A stretch of 64,000 bases of DNA, taken from NCBI RefSeq assembly GCF_900156055.1, contig NZ_FTMQ01000002.1:806001-870000 (forward strand). Reading direction: 5' to 3'. Under the pieces are notes generated by a model. It did no database searches. It was not told where the DNA came from and saw only the letters and a program-made list of their open reading frames with translations. Every line of letters begins with the position of its first letter. Positions within the stretch are counted from its first letter, which is position 1. Of this stretch, positions 1-8,545 are shown one piece after another. The position numbers and the translations under genes were made by a program. Source of the DNA: Rhizobium sp. RU33A. Lineage in GTDB: Bacteria > Pseudomonadota > Alphaproteobacteria > Rhizobiales > Rhizobiaceae.

Positions 1-2
1 TT

Positions 3-812
3 GCCATGCTGATAATGGTTGCCGAACGCCAGGCAAGGCTGATCGCCCGTTGGCTCTCGATCGGCTTCATCCACGGGGTGATGAACACCGACAACATGGC
101 GATCTCGGGCGAGACCATCGATTTCGGCCCTTGCGCCTTCCTCGATGAATACGACCCGCGCAAGGTGTTCTCCTCGATCGACCAGCGCGGGCGCTATGCC
201 TATGCCAACCAGCCTGGGATCGGCCAGTGGAACATAGCCCGGCTTGCCGAATGCCTGTTGCCGCTCCTCGATGTCGATGAGGAGAAGGCGATCGAGGCGG
301 CGAACGCTGTTCTGAAAGCCTTCGGCGACGTCTTCCAGGGGGCATGGCTCGAACTCTTCAAGTCCAAGCTCGGTCTGACAGGCGAGGGTGCGGATGACCG
401 GCTGCTGATCACCGATTTCCTTGAGTTGATGCATCAGGGCGAAGCTGATTTCACGCTGACCTTCCGAGCGCTCTCCAAAGTGGCTGGGGGTTCCGGCGAC
501 GAGGTGTTGACCCAGCAGTTCAATGCGCCGGTCTCTCTGTCCGATTGGCTCTCGCGCTGGCGCATGCGGATCGGTCACGGTCGTTTGCCCGCGGATTTGC
601 AGATGGCGATGGAGACTGTCAATCCGGTGCTGATCCCGCGCAATCACCGTATTGAGGAGGCGATCGCTGCAGCAATCTATGGCGACTTTTCCAACTTCCA
701 CCGATTGGTAGATGCGCTCTCCCAGCCTTTCGCCGAAGACCCGGCCACCGCCGATCTGCGTGTGCCCCCGACGCCGGAAGAGCGCGTCACGCGTACCTTC
801 TGCGGAACGTGA
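3..812 (+). CDS. selO: Protein adenylyltransferase SelO (YdiU/UPF0061), 3' part
   Basis: This is the C-terminal part of SelO, a pseudokinase-fold enzyme that transfers AMP from ATP to Ser/Thr/Tyr of target proteins. The reading frame is open to the left edge, so the gene begins outside the window. The visible part carries the family loop HGVMNTDNM (about 23 residues from the first visible Met), followed by a DFGP motif; in characterised SelO these bind metal and nucleotide. It continues through the helical C-terminal region to a TGA at 810-812. SelO is usually about 480-500 residues, so roughly half is seen. The protein ends in RTFCGT; many SelO proteins have a conserved C-terminal cysteine (or selenocysteine) near the end, which fits. 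The following 551 bases have no convincing gene. Confidence 0.9.
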   Translation, partial: AMLIMVAERQARLIARWLSIGFIHGVMNTDNMAISGETIDFGPCAFLDEYDPRKVFSSIDQRGRYAYANQPGIGQWNIARLAECLLPLLDVDEEKAIEAANAVLKAFGDVFQGAWLELFKSKLGLTGEGADDRLLITDFLELMHQGEADFTLTFRALSKVAGGSGDEVLTQQFNAPVSLSDWLSRWRMRIGHGRLPADLQMAMETVNPVLIPRNHRIEEAIAAAIYGDFSNFHRLVDALSQPFAEDPATADLRVPPTPEERVTRTFCGT

Positions 813-1363
813 GGCCGGGGACACTCCATTGAAGCCGGACTTGCAGCGGCGCTCCTCTCGTTGAACTCGGCTTCGAAGTTGTGGCGCATCCTTGCCGGTG
901 TCGTTCCAGCTTAACCCTCCAATAACCAAGGATTTTTCTGTGCGGTGCCAATCTTGGTGCTGTTCTGGTCCTTGTCATGCTGCGTTGCGAAGTTGCGCTG
1001 CACACGTGCTGTGCGTTGCGTCACATTTTTGCATCTGTGCAGGTCTGTGCAGCAACGGATTGTTTTTTCTGAATGTCTCGTTTGCGCCCCTCAGGAATGC
1101 AGTGGATTTTTGTGCGTCTTACACATTGTTTTTGGGGATCATAATTCATAGATCCCCTGGATTGTTATATCCAAAAAAAGTCTGTTATCGTACCTTTACA
1201 AGAATAGAAATCGTCAGTCGGCCGCCTGCAACGCAGGATTTAATCCGACTCTAAATCGAATTCGATTCTTCCTTAAAAATAGGCAGTATTGTTTCTCCCA
1301 TTATTTTGTGGGGGATGTGGGTATTGCTATGAAAAATTTTCGCATTGGGGGCTTTGACGAGAA
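813..1363. other. AT-richer intergenic region upstream of the NRPS
   Basis: No gene is supported here. Base composition falls well below that of the flanking genes, especially over 1020-1360, with several A/T runs. Short ORFs exist (for example 892-1254) but are cysteine-rich and irregular in codon use. The region must hold the NRPS promoter and leader; I cannot assign a single -35/-10 pair with confidence. An ATG at 1329 opens a different frame that runs into the NRPS gene and is not its start, because a stop codon (1355-1357) lies in frame just before the NRPS ATG at 1364. Confidence 0.5.
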
Positions 1364-4300
1364 ATGGACTCAGCAACGTTTAGTGTGGGGCGTGTCGTTC
1401 CCTTGTCTTCACCGCAGTCTGGTATGTGGCTCAAGCAAAAAATCTCTGATCCAAACTGGAGTTTCATGCTGGCGGAGGTCATCGAGATCGAGGGCCAACT
1501 TGATCCGGATCTTTTTGTTCTTGCGCTTCGTCAAGTATCGGATGAGCTCGAAGCGACACGAACCCGGATCCGTGAAGTGGACGGGCACCCGCGACAGGTG
1601 TTCTTGCCGCTGTACCCCGGCGCCTTCCCCATCATCGATCTCGAAGGGGAGGCCAATCCCCGCGCTGCGGCTGAAACCTGGATGGATGCCGAGCTGCGTC
1701 GTCCGCTCGATCTCGCTCGGGACGATCTGTGGCGCAACGCTTTGTTGCGCATCGATGCGACGACCTGGGTTTGGTATCACAGCGCCCATCACATTCTTTT
1801 CGATGGTTTTTCCGGTGGTCTCATCGCCCATCGCGTCTCGGAACTCTATGCCGCCCTCGTGGAGGAACGACCTGCGGTTTCCTGCTCCTTCGGCGCTCAC
1901 GACGACCTTCGTCTGCAGGAGGATGCCTATCGCAAGTCGATCCATTTCGATCGCGACCGCCGCTACTGGATGGAGCAGTTGCAAGCCCTGCCGGATCCCG
2001 TCACCCTGGCGCGTGGCAATGCGGAACCTGTCGGCGGTCTTTTGCGCCACAGCATCGACATGGACCGTCCGCGCATCGATGCGCTGGAGGCCATTGGTCG
2101 CAATGCTGGCGGCAGTCTTCCACAAACGTTGATTGCGTTGGTTGCGACCTATTATGCCCGTGCCACGGATGTCGAGGATCTGACGATCCTGACCATGGTG
2201 ACGGCGCGCATCAGCAATGACATGCGTCGCATTCCCGGAATGGTCGCGAATGCGGTGCCCCTGCGCTTTACCTTTCGGCCGGAAACCACACTCGCCGATG
2301 TGATCAGACAGGCGTCGCAGCAGATGGCGCGCGCCCTGCGCTACCAGCGCTATCGATATGAGGATATGCGCCGCGATCTCGGCCTGTCCCACCGCGAGGA
2401 ACAGATAGCCCGTCTCGGCGTCAATATCGAGCCGTTCAATTACACGTTCGATTTCGCCGGTCTTCCCGCCCGTACGCGCAATCTGTCGAACGGTACGATG
2501 ACGGATCTGACCATCTTCGCCTATGACCGCGGGGACAGAAGCCCGGTCCGCTTCGATTTCGATGCCAATCCAGCGCTCTACAGTCTCAGCGAGCTTCAGG
2601 ATCACCAGATCCGCTTCGAAGCGATGATCGACGGCCTGATCGAAGCGCCCAGGGAGCCAATGATTGCGCTATCTCTCCTTTTGCCTGAGGAGCGCGAGCG
2701 GGTGCTTGTGCAGTGGAATGCGACGGGTCGACCGATCGAGCAGGTCAGCTGGCCGCAATTGTTCGAGCGACAGGCTCGGCGCAGTCCGCATGCGATTGCT
2801 GTCGTGGGCGATGCTGCGTTGACCTTTGCCGAGGTTGCTGATCTTTCCGATGGCTGGGCGCGTCACCTGTTGTTTGAAGGTGTCAGGCCGGGTGATCTCG
2901 TAGCGGTGGCCGTGCCACGCACAGAAATGCTGCCCGTGCTCTTGTTGGCGATCCTAAAGCTTGGTGCTGCCTATCTGCCGCTCGACCCATCCGATCGCAG
3001 CGATCGCCTCAGCGCCATTCTTGCTGAAGCCCGCCCTCGTCTTGTCATCACGACCACCGACATTGAAGATGACATCGATCTCGGCTCCCTGCCGCGCGTC
3101 CTTGCCGATCACCCCCCTGCTGTCGGCACGATTCCGCTCCCGGCTGATCCTGGCCCGCAGGATACGGCCTATGTCATCTTCACCTCCGGCTCGACAGGCC
3201 GGCCCAAGGGGGTGGAGATTGCGCATCGCGGTCTGACCAACTTCCTGCTTGCCATGCAGGAGATCGTCGATCTGCAACCATCCGATCGCTTGCTGGCGGT
3301 CACCACGATCGCCTTTGATATCGCGGCACTAGAGTTGTTCCTGCCTTTGCTGGCCGGCGCGACAGTTGTCATTGCCAAGCGTGATCAGGTGCGCGATCCC
3401 GCCCAGCTGCGCCGGTTGATTGTTCGGGAGGGCATCTCCGTGCTGCAGGCGACACCATCGCTCTGGCGCGCGCTCTTGCAGGACGGCACGACCGGGATAG
3501 AAGGTCTTCGTCCGCTGGTTGGCGGCGAGGCGCTGCCGGCAGACCTCGCCCACCAGATGGCGCGGCTCGGACATCCCGTGCTCAACTTGTATGGCCCGAC
3601 GGAAACGACCATCTGGTCTACGGTAATGCCGCTCTGCGGCGGCGATCTTGTCAATCCGTCGATTGGTCGCCCGATCCGCAACACCGAACTCTACGTCGTC
3701 AATCGTCACGGACAGCCGGTGCCGCCGGGCTTTATCGGCGAGCTTCTGATTGGTGGCATGGGCGTTGCCAAGGGCTATCTCAACCGTCCGGATCTGACGG
3801 ATGAGCGCTTCATTCCGGATACTTTCAGCAGCCATGGCGGACGGCTTTACCGCACTGGCGACCTGGTGCGCTGGCGTGAGGATGGCAGTCTCGATTATCT
3901 CGGGCGCAACGACTTTCAGATCAAGATCCGCGGCTTTCGCATCGAGCCCGGCGAAATCGAGGCCGCCCTCATCGGGCAGGAGGATGTGCGCCAGGCCGTG
4001 GTGATGCTGCGCCAGGATCCCGGCACGGACAAGCGCCTTGTCGCCTATGTCGAGCGAGCCGAAGGGGCGGGGGTCTTTGATCCGAAGCTCATCACCCGCA
4101 GGCTCGCCGCCGTGCTCCCCGGCCACATGATACCGGCCGCCTTTGTTGAATTGGAGGCCCTGCCGCTCAACGGCAACGGCAAGATCGACCGCAAGGCGCT
4201 GCCGGCGCCGGAATGGCGTTCGAAAACCGGTGATGACATCGTCCTGCCGCGCAACGATACCGAGCGAAAGCTCGCCAAGCTGTGGTGCGAGGTCCTGGAT

Positions 4301-5353
4301 CTGGAGGCCGTCGGCGTGCATGACGATTTCTTTGCGCTCGGCGGCGATTCGCTGTCGGCGGCTGGCATGATCTCTGCCCTGCGCAGCAAACTTGACGGCG
4401 TGATCCCGCTCGCGGCCGTCTTCGAGACCCCGACGATTGCGGCCTTGGCTGAGCGTCTTGAAGTGGCCGAAGAGCCGCATTCTCTCATGCAGCCCGTCCT
4501 GCCGATCAAGGCGACGGGTGATGGGGCGCCGCTCTTCTGCATCCACCCGCTGCTCGGTCTCGGTTGGGGCTTCTTCGGGCTTGGCCAGCATGTCGGTGAG
4601 GATGTGCCGATCTATGCCCTGCAAGCCGACGGCTTGACCGATCCGGCGGCCGCGCCAGAGACGCTTGAGGCAATGGCAGGACGGTATCTGGAGCGCATCC
4701 GAGCCCGGCAGCCGCAAGGGCCCTATCATATTCTCGGCTGGTCGCTTGGCGGGTTGGTGGCGCATGAAATCGTCAGGCTCCTCAGAGCCGATGGCGAAGC
4801 GATTGCCTTTTTCGGCATGCTCGACAGCTACAAGTTCCGTCCTGGTGGTGCTCTGCTCGGGGAAAAGGTGTTGGCTGAAGCGGCCATGGCTTTCCTCGGG
4901 GCAGAGCTCGACGAATCCGCTGGGATCGAGACATTGCAGCAGCTGGGTGATTTTGCCGTGGATCGCTTCTACCGCGAGAATTCCGGATATCTCTCCTATA
5001 CCGGTCTCGATGACCCCAAGCTTGTCGATCGGGCGCGGCAGGTCATCCTCGACAACTTCCACATGGCTGGCCGCTTCGTGCCGGGCCATATTGACGTGGA
5101 TATGCATTTCTTCCGCGCCGGCAAGGTGATGGCGGCGCCCGCCACGCGCCGGGTGATCGACTACGACGTCGAGGCATGGCTGCCGCATGTGGGTGGCCGG
5201 GTCTATCTGCGCACGCTCGATTGCGGCCATGACGATATGCTCGACCCGCAACCGGCGGCCGAAATCGGCGCCGTCATCCAGGCAGAACTGCTGCGCGAAA
5301 TCCTAGTCCTGCGACCCGTTGCCGAGGTGCAGAAGCAGCGCATCGCGGGTTGA
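1364..5353 (+). CDS. Single-module NRPS, C-A-PCP-TE, predicted glycine-activating
   Basis: A complete nonribosomal peptide synthetase of 1329 residues with the EntF layout. The condensation domain has the active motif HHILFDG at 142-148. The adenylation domain has the A3 loop FTSGSTGRPKG near 605 and YGPTETT near 743. The carrier domain has GGDSLSA with phosphopantetheine Ser996. The C-terminal thioesterase has GWSLGG (Ser1127) and a GHDDML histidine motif. Aligning by eye to GrsA, the specificity residues are D-I-L-Q-V-G-L-I-W-K, one change from the classical glycine code DILQLGLIWK. The condensation domain at the N-terminus implies an upstream acyl or aryl donor loaded elsewhere. No MbtH, PPTase, aryl-activating enzyme or transporter lies nearby, so the product is unknown. 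A terminator follows directly. Confidence 0.92.
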   Translation: MDSATFSVGRVVPLSSPQSGMWLKQKISDPNWSFMLAEVIEIEGQLDPDLFVLALRQVSDELEATRTRIREVDGHPRQVFLPLYPGAFPIIDLEGEANPRAAAETWMDAELRRPLDLARDDLWRNALLRIDATTWVWYHSAHHILFDGFSGGLIAHRVSELYAALVEERPAVSCSFGAHDDLRLQEDAYRKSIHFDRDRRYWMEQLQALPDPVTLARGNAEPVGGLLRHSIDMDRPRIDALEAIGRNAGGSLPQTLIALVATYYARATDVEDLTILTMVTARISNDMRRIPGMVANAVPLRFTFRPETTLADVIRQASQQMARALRYQRYRYEDMRRDLGLSHREEQIARLGVNIEPFNYTFDFAGLPARTRNLSNGTMTDLTIFAYDRGDRSPVRFDFDANPALYSLSELQDHQIRFEAMIDGLIEAPREPMIALSLLLPEERERVLVQWNATGRPIEQVSWPQLFERQARRSPHAIAVVGDAALTFAEVADLSDGWARHLLFEGVRPGDLVAVAVPRTEMLPVLLLAILKLGAAYLPLDPSDRSDRLSAILAEARPRLVITTTDIEDDIDLGSLPRVLADHPPAVGTIPLPADPGPQDTAYVIFTSGSTGRPKGVEIAHRGLTNFLLAMQEIVDLQPSDRLLAVTTIAFDIAALELFLPLLAGATVVIAKRDQVRDPAQLRRLIVREGISVLQATPSLWRALLQDGTTGIEGLRPLVGGEALPADLAHQMARLGHPVLNLYGPTETTIWSTVMPLCGGDLVNPSIGRPIRNTELYVVNRHGQPVPPGFIGELLIGGMGVAKGYLNRPDLTDERFIPDTFSSHGGRLYRTGDLVRWREDGSLDYLGRNDFQIKIRGFRIEPGEIEAALIGQEDVRQAVVMLRQDPGTDKRLVAYVERAEGAGVFDPKLITRRLAAVLPGHMIPAAFVELEALPLNGNGKIDRKALPAPEWRSKTGDDIVLPRNDTERKLAKLWCEVLDLEAVGVHDDFFALGGDSLSAAGMISALRSKLDGVIPLAAVFETPTIAALAERLEVAEEPHSLMQPVLPIKATGDGAPLFCIHPLLGLGWGFFGLGQHVGEDVPIYALQADGLTDPAAAPETLEAMAGRYLERIRARQPQGPYHILGWSLGGLVAHEIVRLLRADGEAIAFFGMLDSYKFRPGGALLGEKVLAEAAMAFLGAELDESAGIETLQQLGDFAVDRFYRENSGYLSYTGLDDPKLVDRARQVILDNFHMAGRFVPGHIDVDMHFFRAGKVMAAPATRRVIDYDVEAWLPHVGGRVYLRTLDCGHDDMLDPQPAAEIGAVIQAELLREILVLRPVAEVQKQRIAG

Positions 5354-5369
5354 CCTCCCCAAGACGAAG

Positions 5370-5400
5370 AAAGGGCGCTCGTTGCGGGGCGCCCTTTTTT
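5370..5400 (+). terminator. Rho-independent terminator of the NRPS gene
   Basis: A 9-bp stem AAAGGGCGC (5370-5378) pairs with GCGCCCTTT (5389-5397) and runs into a T tract. It lies between the NRPS stop and the convergent SDR gene. Its core (gcgctcgttgcggggcgcc) is almost identical to the hairpin at 7243-7260. Confidence 0.85.
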
Positions 5401-5413
5401 GATGGGGAGATGC

Positions 5414-6313
5414 TTAGTGACTTAGTTGGTGGCGATCCATCGCATCGAGAGATGCAATCAGGCTCGGCCCTTGGGCCGCCCAGCCAAGCTTCTGCTGCGT
5501 CAGCACGGAAGACGCCCGCATATCGAGACCGGCAAAACCGGCCATGGACCCAAAGTGCAGTTTTGCCTCTTCGGCATCGATCGACACAGTGGGGATATCC
5601 AGGCTGCGGGCAATGGCAGTGGCGATGTCACGCAGGCTGACACCCTCTTCGCCAACAGCGTGGTAGCGTTGCCCCGGCTGAGCCGCCTCGATCGCCAGCC
5701 GGAAGAGCCTGGCCGCATCGCTCAGATGGCAGGCCGACCAGCACGTCGCACCGTCCTCCACATAGGCGGCAAAGCCCTTGGCGCGGGCAATATCGATGAG
5801 ATAGCTGACAAGGCCCTGACGAATGGTGTCATGGATCTGCGATAGCCGGACGGTGGAAACATTGAGGCCTGCCTCAACCAGATCTTTTGCCGCGAGTTCC
5901 GAGGCAATGCGCGGCGTCGGGTGGTTCAGGTCCAGCACAGTCTCGACCGCGATTTCTCCCGGGGCTGGACTTCCAATGCCGATGCCGGAGGTGATGAGCA
6001 TGGGGCGGTTTGAGCCGGCAATGCCGCGTCCGAGTGCGGCGATCGCTCCGGCATCCTTTTGGCAATTGGCGAGATAGTTGGCAAAATCATGATCGAAGGC
6101 GAGGTGGATAACAGCATCTGCCTTGGACGCGCCCGCCGTCAGGCTGTCCGGGTCTTCCAGCGTGCCCTGATGGGCCTCGGCGCCCAGTGCCTGAAGCTTT
6201 GCTGCCCCCTCTGCAGAGCGGGTCAGTCCGAGCACCTGATGGCCCGCGGACAAGAGTTCGGGGATCAGAGCCGATCCGATAAAGCCCGTGGCGCCGGTGA
6301 GAAATATGCGCAT
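5414..6313 (-). CDS. NAD(P)-dependent SDR / epimerase-family oxidoreductase
   Basis: A 299-residue extended or atypical short-chain dehydrogenase. The N-terminal Rossmann motif TGATGFIGSAL is at residues 6-16, followed by an acidic and hydrophobic sequence typical of NAD(P)-binding domains (ADAVIHLAF near 65). The canonical YxxxK catalytic pair is not obvious, which is common in atypical SDRs of the NAD(P)H-binding class, so the substrate cannot be named. An AAAGGAAA ribosome site lies just before the ATG. It is divergent from the XRE/MmyB-like regulator at 6420 and shares a 106-base promoter region with an inverted-repeat operator. In this family of regulators, control of the adjacent dehydrogenase is the usual arrangement, so it is the likely target. 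Confidence 0.85.
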   Translation of the reverse strand: MRIFLTGATGFIGSALIPELLSAGHQVLGLTRSAEGAAKLQALGAEAHQGTLEDPDSLTAGASKADAVIHLAFDHDFANYLANCQKDAGAIAALGRGIAGSNRPMLITSGIGIGSPAPGEIAVETVLDLNHPTPRIASELAAKDLVEAGLNVSTVRLSQIHDTIRQGLVSYLIDIARAKGFAAYVEDGATCWSACHLSDAARLFRLAIEAAQPGQRYHAVGEEGVSLRDIATAIARSLDIPTVSIDAEEAKLHFGSMAGFAGLDMRASSVLTQQKLGWAAQGPSLIASLDAMDRHQLSH

Positions 6314-6367
6314 GTGCGTTTCCTTTGCAGTTCAACGCGACAAGCCATGACAGATCCACTATCATGG

Positions 6368-6395
6368 TAAAGTAGTGACTTTATCCTGGTATAAT
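6368..6395. promoter_or_regulatory. Inverted-repeat operator and -10 box between SDR and regulator genes
   Basis: TAAAGT (6368-6373) and ACTTTA (6378-6383) form a perfect 6-bp inverted repeat with a 4-base spacer. A consensus -10 element TATAAT sits at 6390-6395, so the repeat covers the -35 zone of the regulator promoter and lies upstream of the divergent SDR gene. This is a plausible binding site for the regulator encoded at 6420. Confidence 0.6.
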
Positions 6396-6419
6396 GACTC
6401 CTAGTATCCGAGGCTTTCC

Positions 6420-7289
6420 ATGGCGGCAACGACACTTGCGCAGTATCTCCGGGATCGCCGAGCCCGGCTCGATCCGGCGTCCTTCGGTTTTTCCGGCCGG
6501 CGGCGCACACCGGGTTTGAGGCGCGAGGAAATTGCCCAGCGCGCCAATATCAGCCCTACCTGGTACACCTGGCTGGAGCAGGGGCGCGGCGGCGCTGCGT
6601 CCGCCGATGTGCTGAACCGCATTGCGACCGCCATGCTTCTGACCGAGGCCGAGCGCGAACACCTCTTCATGCTGGGCCTGGGTCGTCCGCCCGAGGCGCG
6701 CTACAGAGAAGTCGAGGGTGTGCATCCACGCCTGCAGCGCTTCATCGATCGCCTCGATACGTGTCCGGCCGTGGTCAAGACGGCGACCTGGGAGGTGGTG
6801 GCCTGGAACAAGGCATCGACCATCGTGCTCTCCGACTATGGGCGGCTTCCGCAAGGCGAGCGCAACATGCTGCGCTTCCTGTTTTCGGACCCTGCGGTTC
6901 GGGCAAAGCAACATGATTGGGAAGCCATGGCCCGCTTCGCCGTCGGTGCCTTTCGTGCCGATGTGGCGCGGGCAGGGGCCATGTCGGAAGTGGAAGAGCT
7001 TGTGCACGAGCTTTCGGAGGCGAGCCCCGATTTTCGCCGGTTGTGGAGCGAGAACCGGATCAGCACGCCCGACGAGGGGGCAAAACATCTCGACCACCCG
7101 GTGCTGGGCGCCATCGAACTTGAATATTCCGCATTTGCCGTCGATGGGCGTCCGGATCTCAATCTCATGGTCTATACGCCGCTGGACGAGGCTGTAGCAG
7201 ACCGCATTCGTCATCTGGTCATGGCGCAAAAGCAAAAAAAAAGCGCCCGTTGCGGGGCGCCTTTCGCAATGCGTAAAACTTGGGGCTAA
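6420..7289 (+). CDS. XRE-family regulator with MmyB-type ligand-binding domain
   Basis: A 289-residue transcription factor. Residues 5-80 form an XRE helix-turn-helix that includes RRTPGLRREEIAQRANIS and TWYTWLEQGR, hallmark sequences of the MmyB-like subfamily. Residues about 105-265 form the MmyB-like PAS-type sensor domain (TWEVVAWNKA, ERNMLRFLF). A GAGG ribosome site precedes the ATG. The last 20 or so residues (from KKSARCGAPF) are translated from the terminator hairpin of the convergent DUF992 gene, so the normal stop has probably been lost and the tail is not part of the fold. It is divergent from the SDR gene and likely represses or activates it in response to a small, possibly lipid-like, ligand; the ligand is not deducible. 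Confidence 0.88.
   Translation: MAATTLAQYLRDRRARLDPASFGFSGRRRTPGLRREEIAQRANISPTWYTWLEQGRGGAASADVLNRIATAMLLTEAEREHLFMLGLGRPPEARYREVEGVHPRLQRFIDRLDTCPAVVKTATWEVVAWNKASTIVLSDYGRLPQGERNMLRFLFSDPAVRAKQHDWEAMARFAVGAFRADVARAGAMSEVEELVHELSEASPDFRRLWSENRISTPDEGAKHLDHPVLGAIELEYSAFAVDGRPDLNLMVYTPLDEAVADRIRHLVMAQKQKKSARCGAPFAMRKTWG
7231..7260 (-). terminator. Terminator of the DUF992 gene, inside the 3' end of the regulator ORF
   Basis: On the minus strand GCGCCC (complement of 7255-7260) pairs with GGGCGC (complement of 7243-7248) and is followed by a run of nine T residues (complement of 7234-7242). It lies 30 bases past the DUF992 stop and overlaps the coding frame of the convergent regulator. Confidence 0.8.
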
Positions 7290-7820
7290 TCAGCTTGCAG
7301 GCTGCAGCGTCATCGAGGTGCCGGTGGCCGCGATGTTCAGGCCGATCTGGCCGGAAATGCTCACCGGCTGCAGGTGGATCGAGCCTGACGTGCCGCCGAA
7401 CAGCACATTGGCGCCGATGCCGGCCCCGACGGTCGCTTCCGCCGTTGCGCCGCCATAAAGGCCGCCGAGCGAGCCCTTGTGGTAACCGGCGGTCGGGGCG
7501 AAGACGGCCCAGATCACGCGGCTCTGGGTGGTGAAGCCGAGGTCGACGCCGAACTTCTTGAGCGAACCGGAATAGGTGTCGAGCGGTTCGCCGTCGATGA
7601 CGGAGGTGAAGGCGCAATCGGCGGTCTTTGCAGAGCCGAGGACGTAGCCGATGCCACCGCCGATCTGGCAATCCAGGTAGCCGATGCGGACACCGCCGAC
7701 ACGGTCGCTTTCGATGGCTATGGGGGCAGGGGCCGCGCCGGTCATGTCTGCGGCGGCGGTGATGCCGGCCGAGGTGAGGACGGGGAGGGCGGCGAGGGTG
7801 AGCGTAACGAATTTCTTCAT
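7290..7820 (-). CDS. DUF992 family secreted protein
   Basis: A 176-residue protein starting MKKFVTLTLAALPVLTSAG, a clear signal peptide with cleavage expected after TAAA near residue 24. The mature part is glycine-rich with regular beta-type segments and matches the DUF992 family common in Rhizobiales: VRIGYLDCQIGGGIGYVLGS at the start and a second cysteine in DCAF. The two cysteines may form a disulfide. I chose the ATG at 7820 because GGAGAAATCCC precedes it and it begins the signal peptide; the longer frame upstream is arginine-rich. The function is unknown; the protein is periplasmic or surface-located. A terminator follows at 7231-7260. Confidence 0.85.
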   Translation of the reverse strand: MKKFVTLTLAALPVLTSAGITAAADMTGAAPAPIAIESDRVGGVRIGYLDCQIGGGIGYVLGSAKTADCAFTSVIDGEPLDTYSGSLKKFGVDLGFTTQSRVIWAVFAPTAGYHKGSLGGLYGGATAEATVGAGIGANVLFGGTSGSIHLQPVSISGQIGLNIAATGTSMTLQPAS

Positions 7821-8058
7821 GGGATTTCTCCTTCCATGTTCTGCTGCCCGCGGGGAGGGTGGCCGTTTTCGGCTTCTCGGGTAGCGTGGAACAACGCCTA
7901 TCGGCAAAGATTGATCCAACTGAGGCTGAAGATAGGCGGCAAGGTGGCGATCCACCGTCTTATCGACCTAAGAGGAAACGGCGTCGCGCCCGGTTTCCCT
8001 TGCCGGAACATTTGCCCCGTTCGGCGCTTGTCCCGGACACTCAAGCCGGAGGCCTCCC

Positions 8059-8490
8059 ATGACGCTCACCCTTCCCGACCTCGCCAAGAAGATGCAGAAG
8101 ATCGACTTCTGCATGATGATCACCAAGTCCGAATTCGGCGCCATCGCCAGTCGGCCGATGAGCAATAACGGCGATGTCGACTATGACGGCGACAGCTACT
8201 TCTTCTCCTATACCGACACCCGCAAGATCCGTGAACTGACCGCTGACCCCGTCGTGTCGCTCACCTTCACCGCGGCGCCCAGCCTTCTCGGCAAGCCCGG
8301 CATCTTCGTTGCCGTCTCCGGCCGCGGCAGCCTGATTGCCGACAAGGCCGTCTTCGAGGCGCACTGGACCAAGGATCTCGATCGCTGGTTCCCTGAAGGT
8401 ATCGATACGCCCGGCCTCGTGATGATCAAGGTGCATGCCGAGACCATCCAGTATTGGGATGGCGAGGACAATGGCGTCATCCGCGTCTGA
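8059..8490 (+). CDS. Pyridoxamine 5'-phosphate oxidase-fold (general stress GSP26-like) protein
   Basis: A 143-residue small flavin-binding split-barrel protein of the PNPOx-like general stress group. Recognisable segments are FCMMITKSEFGAIASRPM at about 18-35, FFSYTDTRKIRELTADP, and a C-terminal VMIKVHAETIQYWDGEDN, the usual end of these proteins. They bind FMN or FAD and are induced by stress; the substrate is normally unknown. A GGAGG ribosome site lies at 8048-8052, seven bases before the ATG. It is a single-gene unit with a strong hairpin just after it. Confidence 0.85.
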   Translation: MTLTLPDLAKKMQKIDFCMMITKSEFGAIASRPMSNNGDVDYDGDSYFFSYTDTRKIRELTADPVVSLTFTAAPSLLGKPGIFVAVSGRGSLIADKAVFEAHWTKDLDRWFPEGIDTPGLVMIKVHAETIQYWDGEDNGVIRV

Positions 8491-8509
8491 TCTCCAGGTC
8501 CGTCAGCGC

Positions 8510-8545
8510 GAGATGGGGCGTCGACTGTAGTCGGCGCCCCATCTC
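8510..8545 (+). terminator. Strong hairpin downstream of the PNPOx-like gene
   Basis: An 11-bp perfect stem, GAGATGGGGCG (8510-8520) with CGCCCCATCTC (8535-8545). No long T tract follows, so it may be a weak terminator or an mRNA-stabilising hairpin. Confidence 0.6.

Noticed and set aside
892..1254. 120-codon ORF in the gap upstream of the NRPS
   Set aside because: Cysteine-rich with no recognisable domain, poor codon pattern and no ribosome site.
1308..2132. ATG at 1329 in another frame running into the NRPS gene
   Set aside because: The frame is a shadow; the NRPS frame has an in-frame stop just upstream of 1364, and the condensation domain starts correctly there.
3329..5251. 640-codon minus-strand frame inside the NRPS
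   Set aside because: Antisense to the A, PCP and TE domains of the NRPS, which are complete and motif-rich.
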